From Serratia symbiotica (Periphyllus acericola) (lineage in GTDB: Bacteria; Pseudomonadota; Gammaproteobacteria; Enterobacterales; Enterobacteriaceae), in NCBI RefSeq assembly GCF_964019515.1, contig NZ_OZ026452.1:1054001-1118000 (forward strand): a stretch of 64,000 nucleotides of DNA, written 5' to 3'. Shown here piece after piece: positions 1 to 8,562 of the stretch; positions within the stretch are counted from its first letter, which is position 1, and every line of letters begins with the position of its first letter. The position numbers were made by a program, and so were the translations under genes. Below the pieces are notes generated by a model that made no database searches, was not told the origin of the DNA, and saw only the letters and a program-made list of their open reading frames with translations.

Positions 1-126
1 CAGCGCAATGATGATGAATAAGGTGATGATCAGGCGTTTCCATATATTATTGCCTAATGCGCTCAGTGGCTAAAATAGAGGACTCAAGGCTACTTTACCT
101 GTCTGGCTGAGGCAAGCTGTCAAAGG
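1..126 (-). other. window-edge fragment, possible start of a membrane protein
   Basis: Downstream of the maeA remnant, the minus strand has a short open stretch that runs off the left edge and encodes a hydrophobic segment (Trp-Lys-Arg followed by Leu/Ile-rich residues), like the first transmembrane helix of an inner-membrane protein. No convincing start codon is visible and too little is present to name it. It could equally be noise. Confidence 0.2.
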
Positions 127-1826
127 TTACCAGCCCACATACCGAGCCTGGGGCTTTTGAGCGCCAAGATCAAAACGAGGTACGCTTGTAGCTGCAGTAC
201 TGCGGCCGCCGTTATGCTCGATGGCTTTCGATAGCACATATTCAGAGGTGACCATTGCCACGCCCTGCAACTGCGCCGCTGTGCCCACCGCTATCGCGAT
301 GCATTTTGATACCCCCTTAATATCATCGATATTCGGCAATATAGTGCGCCGTGACCATCAGTGGCCAGCGCGCGGCTGGCAGCCATCAGCATGGCGTCGG
401 TGACGCGGGTGGCACCGGAGGCCAATACGCCCAGCCCGATGCCTGGGAAGATGTAGGCGTTGTTGCACTGGGCGATTGGGAACTGCTGCGCTTGGTAGGT
501 CACTTTGGCGAACGGGCTACCGGTCACCAACAATGAGGCACCTTTAGTCCAGTTGATGATATCTTCTGGGCGGGCTTCTACACGGGAGGTCGGGTTGGAC
601 AGCGGCATCACAATCGGGCGGGCGCAGTGCTGGTGCATTTCGCGGATCAGTTCTTCGGTGAACAAGCCAGGCTGGCCGGACACGCCGATCAGAATGGTCG
701 GCTTGGCGTTGCGTACCACATCCAGCAGAGAAATAGCCTCGCTCTCTGTGTGCCAGGTGGCCAGGTTTTCGTGCTTTTGTACCAGCTTGCTCTGGAACTA
801 CAGCAGGTTAGGCAGCTTGTCAGTCAGCAAGCCGAAGCGGTCAACCATGAATATACGGGCGCGCGCTTCGTCTTCGCTTAGCCCTTCAGACTTCATTTGC
901 GCGATGATCTGCTCGGCGATACCGCAGCCTGAGCCTAGGAAAGTCACCGTTTAGGCGCTCAACTGGCTACCGGCGATCAGGCTACCGAGCGTGACTGCGG
1001 CGGTGCCTTGAATGTCATCGTTGAAGCAGCATATTTCGTCACGGTAGTGGTTAAGCAATGGGGTGGCATTGTTCTGCGCGAAGTCTTCGAACTGCAATAA
1101 AGCGTTCGGCCAGCGGCGCTTGACTGCCTGAATAAACGCTTCGACAAAGTCGTGGTGTTCATCGCCAGAGATACGCGGATGACGCCAGCCCATGTACAGC
1201 GGATCGATGAGGCACAGCGGGTTGTTGGTGCCGACATCTAGCACCATTGGCAGCGTATAGGCTGGACTAATGCCGCCGCAGGCGGTGTATAGTGATAACT
1301 TGTCGATCGGAATGCCCATGCTGCCGATGCCTTGGTCGCCGAGGCCGAGAATACGCTCACCATCGGTGACGACGATCACCTTAACGTTTTGCTTAGTGGC
1401 ATTTTGCAGCATGTCATCGATGCGGTTTTGGTTCGGGTAGGAGATGAACAGCCCTCGTGCGCGGCGGTAGATATCAGAAAAGTGCTCACAGGCTTTACCG
1501 ACCATTGGCGTGTAGATTATTGGCATCATCTCGCCTAGGTGCGAGTCCAGCAGGCGATAAAACAGCGTTTCTTTGGTGTCCTGAATATTGCGTAGATAGA
1601 GGTGCTTGTCGTTGTCGTTTTTAAAATCCTGGTATTGGCGATAAGCGCGCTCAACTTGTTCTTCGATAGTTTCTACTGCTTCTGGCAACAGGCTATGCAG
1701 ATTGAAGTAGCTACGTTCTTCCTCGGTGAAAGCACTGCCTTTGTTAAGCAGCGGAGACTCCAGCAAAATTAGGTTGGCGTAAGGGATGTAAAGAGGGCGT
1801 TTGTTTTCGTGTTCCATTAGTTTCAC
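127..1826 (-). pseudogene. maeA: NAD-dependent malic enzyme, degraded
   Basis: This is a full-length but broken copy of malic enzyme MaeA (SfcA), which oxidatively decarboxylates malate to pyruvate (about 565 residues in E. coli). The first ~290 residues, starting [20 protein letters not shown] at 1826, are well preserved and include the catalytic-domain stretch [20 protein letters not shown]. The frame then hits a TAA (about 953-955), shows a small deletion in the dinucleotide-binding loop (GSGCGIAE, where E. coli has a longer glycine-rich loop), then a TAG near 799-801. It is open again to about 300, where a frameshift moves the C-terminal portion (from [19 protein letters not shown]) into another frame. 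The start lies only 9 bp from IS copy 1, so its promoter is probably gone as well. The original function is secure; activity is very unlikely. Confidence 0.93.
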
Positions 1827-1835
1827 TCTTTGCGT

Positions 1836-2889
1836 GGCGTTGTTGAATAAATCAACATTTGGCCGGCACGAGGATCAGATCACTCTCCTTCTGTCAAAAT
1901 AGCGATATTCCGTGGCCCAGCAAAAGTTCAACATCACTAACTGGAAGGCTTACAACAACGCCCTTATCATTCGTGGTTCACTCACTTTCTGGGTGGATGA
2001 AACGGCACTTCACGCTTGGTACTGCGAGGCAAAACCTTCTCTGCGTGGTCGCACACCACATTATTCCGATATGGCAATCACCAGCGTATTGATGCTGAAA
2101 CGGATTTTCTGCCTGACACTTCGCGCCCTCCAGGGCTTCGGCGACTCCATTGTCACACTGATCAAAGTGCCGTTGAACTGCCCGGACGACACCTGCATCA
2201 GTAAGCGGGCAAAGTCCGGCCATGTCCCGTTTAAAACCGCAACGCCGGGTGAAATTGCGCACCTCGTTATCGACTCTAGCGGGCTCAACGTGTTGGGTGA
2301 AGGGGAGTGGAAAGTAAAAAAATACGGTCAGGAAAAACGGCGGATCTGGCGAAAATTGCATTTGGCCGTAGATACAGAAACACATGAGGTCATCTGTGCT
2401 GACCTTTCCTTGAGCAATGTCACCGATACCGAAGCCTTCCCAGGTCTCATCCGCCAGAGGTACCGTAAAATCAAAGTCGCCTCGGCGGATCGGGCTTAGG
2501 ATACGCGAGTGTGTGATGATGAGTTAAGGGGCAAGAAGCTCAAGGCGTTAATACCGCCCAGCAGCGGAGCCCGTTATTGGTCGGCAGACTATGCAGAGCG
2601 AAATCAAGCGGTGGCGAACCAGCGCGTTACCAGAGACAACACACGGTGGAAAAGTATCACAGGCTACCACCGACGTTCGATAGCGGCAACAGCGAGGTAC
2701 AGAGTAAAACAGCTATTTGTTGGTCACCTGTCGCTGCGAGATTATGATGGGCAAGTTGCAGAGGCGCTGGCCATGATCTGTTCACTAAACAAGATGCCGC
2801 TCGCCGGTATGCCAGAAAGTGTACACCTTGCCTGAAAGATGCCCATTTAGGGGACTCTTTATTCCAAATCCGATTTATTCAACAACACC
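1836..2889 (+). mobile_element. IS903-like element (IS5 family), copy 1
   Basis: The element is 1054 bp with 18-bp terminal inverted repeats (GGCGTTGTTGAATAAATC at the left, the complement of GGTGTTGTTGAATAAATC at the right), which match the IS903 terminus (GGCTTTGTTGAATAAATC) almost exactly. IS903 makes 9-bp target duplications, but the flanks here differ: tctttgcgt on the left and ctactacag on the right. The right flank is the reverse complement of the right flank of copy 2, which shows that the DNA between copies 1 and 2 has inverted. Restoring the inversion still leaves copy 1 without a matching duplication, so it took part in another rearrangement, consistent with maeA being an unexpected neighbour of an LPS operon. 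Confidence 0.93.
1912..2835 (+). pseudogene. IS903-like transposase with amber codon 196 and E259A
   Basis: This encodes a DDE transposase of the IS5 family, IS903 group, from a GTG start. The 308-codon frame is colinear with IS903 transposase. Asp121 (HLVIDSSG) and Asp193 (ASADRA) are present, but codon 196, a Tyr in IS903, is TAG at 2497-2499. The frame continues without shift to the TGA at 2833-2835. The signature Y-(2)-R-(3)-E-(6)-K reads YHRRSIAATARYRVK, so the catalytic Glu259 is Ala (GCA, 2686-2688). Neither a truncated nor a read-through product should be active. The IS903 residue numbering is from memory. Confidence 0.9.
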
Positions 2890-2898
2890 CTACTACAG
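2890..2898 (+). repeat. 9-bp IS target duplication, inverted partner of 4994-5002
   Basis: The sequence is ctactacag. Its reverse complement, ctgtagtag, abuts the outer end of IS copy 2 at 4994-5002. Inverting 2890-3919 puts two direct ctgtagtag copies on either side of copy 2, the normal product of an IS903-type insertion. Confidence 0.85.
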
Positions 2899-2904
2899 CA
2901 ATAG
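2890..2904 (+). other. waaC: displaced 3' end of waaC
   Basis: The 15 bases read CTACTACAGCAATAG, i.e. Leu-Leu-Gln-Gln-stop. waaC currently reads ...Tyr-Gly-Leu-Leu-Gln and then enters IS copy 2, its last nine own bases being the same ctactacag. The natural waaC ending was therefore ...LLQQ-stop. Its last two codons (2899-2904) plus one copy of the 9-bp target duplication now sit beyond the glycosyltransferase gene, next to IS copy 1, because the segment between the two IS copies has been inverted. Confidence 0.8.
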
Positions 2905-2942
2905 TAAGCATTGTAAGCTAGTTTTTTTGACTTGGAATATTA

Positions 2943-3869
2943 ATGATCGTGGATCGGAAGATACTCAGCATTGTCCTGACGGCGCATAATTGCGAAGCCT
3001 ATCTGGATAAGACACTGGTCACTTTGCTCAGCTCGCTTACCGACCTGAACGAAGGTTATGAAATAATTCTGATTAGCGACGATTCTGTCGATCGCACGGC
3101 GGAAATATTGCAGCAATTTGCCGAGCGTCATGCACACCACACACGTCTATTTCAGGTCGATTTTCGTAATATCGGTAAGGTCAGGAACTTTGGCATCCAG
3201 CAATGTTCCGGCGACTATGTCACCATGGTAGATGGCGATGATTCGCTTTTATCCGACGCTCTATGCGATGTCGTGCAGTTTTTGGCAGCTTCACAACCGG
3301 AATTGCTGCTTACCAGACTCAACGAAGAGCATCACGACAACGATCTGGATATCTCATGGACGGGCCTGCAACCGCAGCCGTTGTCACAGCCGCAGGCGAT
3401 AAAAAAGTTCCTGATCCATAGGGACATTCAGGCTCATTTCATCGGTCAGTTCATTAAACGGGAACTGCTACTAGCACATCCTTTTCCGCCATTCCTCTGT
3501 TATGAGGATGCCTATCTTTTCCCGACAATATTGAGCCATTGTCAGCACATCGTCTTTTCTCGCAGCAGCCCCTATCTCTATTTCAAACATGGCAACAGCC
3601 TATCGAGCCGGGTTGATAGCGAGAAAGTCGAACTGCTGGTCAAGGCGACGGAAGAGATGGAACGCGTGTTTGGTTATCGATATGCCAATCTTATCGCCTG
3701 TCATTGGATCAATATATTCCAGCGCTATGGCCGAAAGATGGACAACACGTCCAGCCGTCAAAAGGTAATCAAAAGAATCAAAGAAATAAGTTCAATTTAT
3801 TTTTTGCTGGATCCAGCTATTCGCCTTAATTTCAAGAAGAAATATATCAAGATAAAAAATGGAAAATAA
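2943..3869 (+). CDS. family 2 glycosyltransferase, probably LPS core
   Basis: This 308-residue protein has the GT-A fold pattern of family 2 glycosyltransferases: an N-terminal ILSIVLTAHNCEAYL strand-loop, the acidic motif MVDGDDSLL near residue 95 (DxD-like, nucleotide-sugar/metal binding), and a later ED pair (CYEDAYLFP) typical of the acceptor side. The C-terminus is Lys-rich. It is expected to work on the cytoplasmic face of the inner membrane on lipid A-core. It now lies alone on the plus strand between two inverted IS copies. The displaced waaC stop codon 38 bp upstream shows that it was originally the gene after waaC, co-directional with hldD-waaF-waaC. Inversion removed it from that operon's promoter, so expression is doubtful though the frame is intact. 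The sugar it transfers cannot be told from sequence. Confidence 0.85.
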   Translation: MIVDRKILSIVLTAHNCEAYLDKTLVTLLSSLTDLNEGYEIILISDDSVDRTAEILQQFAERHAHHTRLFQVDFRNIGKVRNFGIQQCSGDYVTMVDGDDSLLSDALCDVVQFLAASQPELLLTRLNEEHHDNDLDISWTGLQPQPLSQPQAIKKFLIHRDIQAHFIGQFIKRELLLAHPFPPFLCYEDAYLFPTILSHCQHIVFSRSSPYLYFKHGNSLSSRVDSEKVELLVKATEEMERVFGYRYANLIACHWINIFQRYGRKMDNTSSRQKVIKRIKEISSIYFLLDPAIRLNFKKKYIKIKNGK

Positions 3870-3919
3870 CCTGAACAGCAATCTGCCCCAACAATTACAG
3901 AGCATTAGAGGGGCGATTA
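3859..3919 (+). pseudogene. 5' stub of the next LPS-cluster gene, cut by IS copy 2
   Basis: An ATG at 3859 overlaps the end of the glycosyltransferase by 11 bp in another frame (translational-coupling style) and stays open for 20 codons, beginning MENNLNSNLPQQLQSIRGAI, until it meets the IS end at 3920. It is probably the start of a further gene of the same LPS operon. The remainder is absent from the window. The family cannot be recognised from 20 residues. Confidence 0.45.
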
Positions 3920-4993
3920 GGCTTTGTTGAATAAATCGGATTTGGAATAAAAGAGTCCCCTAAATGGGCATCTTTCAGGCAAGGCGTACACTTTCTGGCA
4001 TACCGGCGAGCGGCATCTTGTTTAATGCACAGATCATGGCCAGCGCCTCTGCAACTTGCCCATCATAATCTCGCAGCGACAGGTGACCACCAAATAGCTG
4101 TTTTACTCTGTACCTCGCTGTTGCCGCTATCGAACGTCGGTAGTAGCCTGTGATACTTTTCCACCGTGTGTTATCTCCGGTAACGCGCTGGTTCGCCACC
4201 GCTTGATTTCGCTCTGCATAGTCTGCCGACCAATAACGGGCTCCGCTGCTGGGCGGTCTTAACGCCTTAAGCTTCTTACGCCTTAACTCATCATCACACA
4301 CTCGCGTATCCTAAGCCCGATCCGCCGAGGCGACTTTGATTTTACGGTACCTCTGGCGGATGAGACCTGGGAAGGCTTCGGTATCGGTGACATTGCTCAA
4401 GGAAAGGTCAGCACAGATGACCTCATGTGTTTCTGTATCTACGGCCAAATGCAATTTTCGCCAGATCCGCCGTTTTTCCTGACCGTATTTTTTTACTTTC
4501 CACTCCCCTTCACCCAACACGTTGAGCCCGCTAGAGTCGATAACGAGGTGCGCAATTTCACCCGGCGTTGCGGTTTTAAACGGGACATGGCCGGACTTTG
4601 CCCGCTTACTGATGCAGGTGTCGTCCGGGCAGTTCAACGGCACTTTGATCAGTGTGACAATGGAGTCGCCGAAGCCCTGGAGGGCGCGAAGTGTCAGGCC
4701 GAAAATCCGTTTCAGCATCAATACGCTGGTGATTGCCATTACGCTGGTCATTGCCATATCGGAATAATGTTGTCGGCGACCACGCAGAGAAGGTTTTGCC
4801 TCGCAGTACCAGGCGTGAAGTGCCGTTTCATACACCGAGAAAGTGAGTGAACCCCGAGTGATAAGGGCGTTGTTGTAAGCCTTCCAGTTGGTGATGTTGA
4901 ACTTTTGCTGGGCCACGGAATGTCGCGATTTTGACAGAAGGAGAATGATCGGAGCCGCGTGCCGGCCAAATGTTCGATTTATTCAACAACGCC
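3920..4993 (-). mobile_element. IS903-like element, copy 2
   Basis: This 1074-bp copy is in inverted orientation relative to copy 1. Both terminal repeats are intact (GGCTTTGTTG at 3920, complement of GGCGTTGTTG ending at 4993). The flanks are gggcgatta (left) and ctgtagtag (right). It interrupts the last codons of waaC and served as one arm of the 1-kb inversion with copy 1. It carries a 12-bp tandem duplication inside the transposase gene (ITSVMAITSV) that is shared with copy 4 only. Confidence 0.93.
3975..4916 (-). pseudogene. IS903-like transposase, copy 2
   Basis: The frame is as in copy 1, with a GTG start at 4916, an in-frame TAG at 4311-4313 (codon 196 of the standard numbering) and Ala at the catalytic Glu259 position (RRSIAATARYR). 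A 12-bp duplication adds four residues near residue 60. There is no other frame damage, so a read-through product would be full length but lack the catalytic Glu. Confidence 0.9.
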
Positions 4994-5947
4994 CTGTAGT
5001 AGGCCATAAACCTGTTGTGCGCTGATATCCGCCATTTTGTTACCTGCCAGCGGCAGGCAGGCGTACTGATTCTGCCCATAACCGCCGATTAGCCCAGGAT
5101 CTGTTGGGCCAAACAGCATGATATTCGGCTTATTAAGCGCAGCGGCAAGGTGGCTCAGCCCGGTATCTACGGAGACCACACGTTTAGTACCAGCCAATAC
5201 CTCGGCCACCTGTTGCAGGCTGAGCTTTGGCAGCACCTCGACATGCGCAAAACCTTCTGCCAGCCGCAGTGCGCGCCGGCGCTCATGGTCCGTGCCCCAC
5301 GGCAGTTTGATCCTCAGCCCGCTGTTTGCCGCCAGCCTAATCAGCTCGCGCCAGTTTTGTTCCGGCCAGTGTTTATCGTCGCGCGTGGTTGCATGCAGAA
5401 ACACCAGATACTGACCGGCATCGGCTGGCGGCTGGCTGAGAAATCGCCCAGTGATGGCGTAATCGCCGTAGCTGCCCGGCTGGTCGTAACCCAGGCTTTT
5501 GGCAAACAGTTGGCGTGTGCGTTCTACCGCGTGCTGCTGCTTGCTGATCTCATGCCGATGATTATAGAACCAACTGGCGAAGGGTTCGCGTGCACTCTTG
5601 CAGCCCTGGCCATGTTTACAGCCTTTAGCAAGGCGAGTGATCAACACCGCGCTTTTAATCAGCCCCTGTGCATCGATCACGACGTCATAGCTGCGTTGCT
5701 GCACTGTGCGTTTGAAATCGCCGCGCTGCTGGCACGTTGCGCGACCAAACCAGTTTTTACGCCAACGGCGGATAGCCACTGGGATCACGCGATCGACAGC
5801 AGGATGCCAGGTGGGGATTTGACGGAAGCCTTCCTCCACCACCCAATCGAAGCGGATGCTCGGAATGGCTTGCATGGCATCGGTCAGTGCGGGAAGCGTG
5901 TGGAGTATGTCCCCCATCGAGGAAGTTTTAACAATCAACACCTGCAT
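4979..5947 (-). CDS. waaC: ADP-heptose:LPS heptosyltransferase I, C-terminus replaced by IS sequence
   Basis: WaaC adds the first L-glycero-D-manno-heptose to Kdo2-lipid A at the inner membrane. The 322-residue frame (E. coli WaaC 319) begins VLIVKTSSMGDILHTLPAL, the heptosyltransferase (GT9) N-terminus, and keeps the C-terminal donor-site motif SVDTGLSHLAAAL with FGPTDPGLIGG. It starts 2 bp after the waaF stop, so the two are coupled. At the 3' end the native reading (...YGLLQ) runs into the terminal repeat of IS copy 2, which supplies Gly-Val-Val-Glu-TAA. The native ending was one Gln longer and is found at 2899-2904, so the protein should still function. Downstream genes of the operon are cut off. 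Confidence 0.92.
   Translation of the reverse strand: MQVLIVKTSSMGDILHTLPALTDAMQAIPSIRFDWVVEEGFRQIPTWHPAVDRVIPVAIRRWRKNWFGRATCQQRGDFKRTVQQRSYDVVIDAQGLIKSAVLITRLAKGCKHGQGCKSAREPFASWFYNHRHEISKQQHAVERTRQLFAKSLGYDQPGSYGDYAITGRFLSQPPADAGQYLVFLHATTRDDKHWPEQNWRELIRLAANSGLRIKLPWGTDHERRRALRLAEGFAHVEVLPKLSLQQVAEVLAGTKRVVSVDTGLSHLAAALNKPNIMLFGPTDPGLIGGYGQNQYACLPLAGNKMADISAQQVYGLLQGVVE
4994..5002 (+). repeat. 9-bp IS target duplication in waaC
   Basis: The sequence ctgtagtag is the last nine native bases of waaC next to IS copy 2. It is the inverted partner of 2890-2898 and was the other half of the direct duplication before the segment inverted. Confidence 0.85.
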
Positions 5948-5949
5948 GG

Positions 5950-6996
5950 TTATTCCTCGCTGGCAGCCAGTAACGGCGTCAGCGCTTCCAACACCTGCAG
6001 TGGCTGAATATAGATCAGGCTTTGGTGATAACCCTGATCGGCATCGCCTTTACGCACCTTGTGGTAGCCGCTGATTACACGAATCACCTTAGCCTTATCG
6101 GATAGCGGCGGCGTAAAATCTGGGTTGCTCGGACCGTATAGGGCTATCATTGGTTTATTCAATGCAGCGGTAATGTGCATCAGACCGGAATCGTTGCTGA
6201 CTATCGCCTGGCAGGAGGCGATCAAGATCACTGCCTGCTCCAACTGGGTTTTCCCGGCCAGATTGATGCAACAATCGCGGGCATTTGCCTGCAATGCCGT
6301 GCGGATTTCCTCGCCAGCTGCGTAGTCTTTTGCCGAGCCGAACAGCGCAATTTGATAGCACTGCTCGATCAACCTCTGTGCCAATGTGGCATAGTGATAG
6401 TGCGGCCAACGTTTTGCCGGGCCAAACTCTGCCCCTGGGCAAAAGCCGATCATCGGCCGATGATCGGTCAAATTGAACGCGGTAGTGGTCTTGGCGATCT
6501 CTTCTTCGCTGACCTGTATCTGTGGCCACAACAGTGGTTGAGGCAGATCGTCAGCGCAATGAATGCGCCCTTTGTCATAAGCCAACGCCACATAGCGCTG
6601 AACCATCAACGGGAAGGCGCCTTTATCAAGCACGCGGATATCATTCAGCAGACCGTAACGTATTTCACCGCGCCACCCGGTACGCTGTGGCACATTGGCG
6701 AAAAACGGCACCAACGCGGATTTAAACGAATTGGGCAATACATAAGCATGATCATACTGGTTTGCGCGTAGGGCATAGCCGAGACGCCAGCGTTCGCCGA
6801 TGGCCAAAGTACCGTGACCCAGCGGCATCGGCAGCGCCTGATGAACTTCCGGCATACGCGCCAGCAATGGGCGACACCAGGCTGCCGCCATCACATCGAT
6901 TTCCGCAGACGGATATTCGGCCTTAAGGATACGATAGAGACTCTGCGACATCATCATGTCGCCAACCCATGACGGGCCGATAACCAGTATTTTCAT
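5950..6996 (-). CDS. waaF: ADP-heptose:LPS heptosyltransferase II
   Basis: WaaF adds the second heptose to the LPS inner core. The protein is 348 residues, the same length as E. coli WaaF, with the N-terminal ILVIGPSWVGDMMMSQSLY motif and the C-terminal GT9 nucleotide-sugar site (IVSNDSGLMHITAALNKP, then LYGPSNPDFTPP). It follows hldD by 6 bp and precedes waaC by 2 bp, so hldD-waaF-waaC is a tight operon on the minus strand. No damage is visible. Confidence 0.96.
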   Translation of the reverse strand: MKILVIGPSWVGDMMMSQSLYRILKAEYPSAEIDVMAAAWCRPLLARMPEVHQALPMPLGHGTLAIGERWRLGYALRANQYDHAYVLPNSFKSALVPFFANVPQRTGWRGEIRYGLLNDIRVLDKGAFPLMVQRYVALAYDKGRIHCADDLPQPLLWPQIQVSEEEIAKTTTAFNLTDHRPMIGFCPGAEFGPAKRWPHYHYATLAQRLIEQCYQIALFGSAKDYAAGEEIRTALQANARDCCINLAGKTQLEQAVILIASCQAIVSNDSGLMHITAALNKPMIALYGPSNPDFTPPLSDKAKVIRVISGYHKVRKGDADQGYHQSLIYIQPLQVLEALTPLLAASEE

Positions 6997-7002
6997 ATTC
7001 CT

Positions 7003-7938
7003 TCAGCGTATAACGGTACGATTCAACCAAGCCATGTACTCTTTAACCCCTTTCACGACCGTTTTAAACGGCTCATCATAGCCAGCGGCGCGCAGCTTGG
7101 TGAGATCGGCCTGGGTGTATGCCTGATAGCAGCCATTCAGCTTTTGCGGGAACTCAATGGATTCCACCTTGCCTTTTTGGTGAAAATCTATCACCGCATC
7201 GGCGACCACTTGGAAGCTTTCCGCTTGCCCAGTTCCGCAGTTAAAAATGCCTGACTTGCCGTTTTCCCAGAACCACAGGTTGACCGCTGCCACATCGCCA
7301 ACATAGATAAAGTCACGCTTGAAGTTTTCACTACCAGCGAACAGTTTTGGGTTTTCGCCACAGTTAATCTGGCTATTCAGATGAAAAGCAACGCTCGCCA
7401 TACTGCCTTTGTGGCCTTCGCGCGGGCCGTAGACGTTGAAATAACGGAAGCCGCAGATCGGCGAGTTTGCCTTAGGCAGGATTTTACGTACGTACTGATC
7501 AAATAGAAACTTGGTGTAGCCGTAAACGTTCAATGGCTCTTCATATTGACGCTCTTCGATAAACGTTTCACGGGCACCATAGGTGGCAGCAGATGAGGCG
7601 TATAGGAATGGGATCTCGCGATCCAGACAGTAGTACAGAATATCTTTAGAGTACTGATAGTTGTTATCCATCATGTACTTGCCATCCCATTCGGTGGTAT
7701 AGGAACAGGCACCTTTGTGGAATATTGCCTTAATATCCCCCAGATCGTCACCCGCCACGATCCTAGCGATAAAATCTTCTTTATCGATATAGTCGGCGAT
7801 ATCAAGATCGACCAGGTTGACAAATTTGGTGCCGTCTTTCAGGTTATCTACCACCAAAATATCGCGGTATCCTTTGTCATTCAGTGCATTAACGATATTG
7901 CTGCCAATCATGCCAGCACCGCCAGTGACGATAATCAT
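7003..7938 (-). CDS. hldD: ADP-L-glycero-D-manno-heptose-6-epimerase
   Basis: HldD converts ADP-D-glycero- to ADP-L-glycero-D-manno-heptose, the donor used by WaaC and WaaF. I chose the ATG at 7938 because it gives the family's N-terminus ([16 protein letters not shown], the NAD(P)-binding GxxGxxG fold); an upstream in-frame extension to 8100 has no counterpart. An AGGGG ribosome site precedes it. The product is 311 residues. The short-chain dehydrogenase/epimerase Tyr-x3-Lys (YGYTK, near residue 139) and the Ser of YASSAATYG are present. It is the first gene of the LPS operon. The expected upstream neighbours seen in other enterobacteria are missing; degraded sequence and an IS481 scrap lie there instead. 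Confidence 0.96.
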   Translation of the reverse strand: MIIVTGGAGMIGSNIVNALNDKGYRDILVVDNLKDGTKFVNLVDLDIADYIDKEDFIARIVAGDDLGDIKAIFHKGACSYTTEWDGKYMMDNNYQYSKDILYYCLDREIPFLYASSAATYGARETFIEERQYEEPLNVYGYTKFLFDQYVRKILPKANSPICGFRYFNVYGPREGHKGSMASVAFHLNSQINCGENPKLFAGSENFKRDFIYVGDVAAVNLWFWENGKSGIFNCGTGQAESFQVVADAVIDFHQKGKVESIEFPQKLNGCYQAYTQADLTKLRAAGYDEPFKTVVKGVKEYMAWLNRTVIR

Positions 7939-8372
7939 TGGGTAGCCCCTATTAATATTCCTGGTGAGGCACAGTGCCCCACGTTTAATCATTGCCGCCC
8001 ATAATAGCATTTCATACCGCTGCAAATAGCGGAAGGGCTTCGAATATCCCGCAATGCTGATGACGCCAAAAGTTTGCCATCTCCTATATTGGTTATTCAA
8101 AAAAATAACCCCTGGAAAGACATCTCTTACGGGTTATCAACACGCTGCAAGGCTGGAAATTTTGGCTTTTTTACATTCATGGCGGTGAAATTTCTCTCCT
8201 AAGGAGCAGGGGGGAACTCAACCGCAAAAATCACACTCCTTACAGGATAATCATTGGGGTCAGCGAAGGCATCATGGAGAAAGACTTGATCTGACATTGA
8301 GCTTTGAAAGGTGAGCGTTACCGGTTTTGGTATGGGTACGTTTCCTGATATGAAGCATCAGGAAACGCGCCA

Positions 8373-8485
8373 TGATTTATACTAACAATCCCAGCATCAA
8401 ACACAAAGCGGGTATACGGAATTTTGCAGAAGAAGGCGTTGACATCCTCATAGCTATAAATATCAGGATGTTATGGCACACCGGG
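8373..8485 (+). mobile_element. IS481-type transposase N-terminal remnant
   Basis: An ATG at 8373 opens MIYTNNPSIKHKAGIRNFAE, matching the conserved start of IS481-type transposases (N-x-P-x-IKHK-x-GLLNLAEE). It loses the frame after about 25 codons. It is a short scrap with no helix-turn-helix or DDE domain left. The rest of 7939-8562 shows no gene. Confidence 0.5.
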
Positions 8486-8518
8486 TAAAGTAATAGGGGA
8501 TCGAGCATCTTGGGAGCA

Positions 8519-8552
8519 GCCGCCTGATGAATAACTCATTTCTGCAGGCGGC
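8519..8552. terminator. hairpin downstream of mgtE
   Basis: The arms gccgcctg and caggcggc enclose an 18-base loop just past the mgtE stop. A U-tract is not obvious on the mgtE strand, so the terminator role is tentative. Confidence 0.4.
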
Positions 8553-8562
8553 GAGTCCAAGA

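Noticed and set aside
1912..2835. Transposase parts before and after the TAG as two programmed ORFs (OrfA/OrfB)
   Set aside because: They are in the same frame with a single TAG between them, and IS903 has one ORF. No slippery site is seen and no frame change is needed.
5150..6007. Long plus-strand frame opposite waaC and waaF
   Set aside because: It lies antisense to two well-conserved heptosyltransferase genes, has no recognisable protein features, and is a codon-bias shadow.
7939..8100. 54-residue N-terminal extension of hldD
   Set aside because: HldD proteins start at the MIIVTGG segment; the extension has no counterpart, and a ribosome site sits before 7938.
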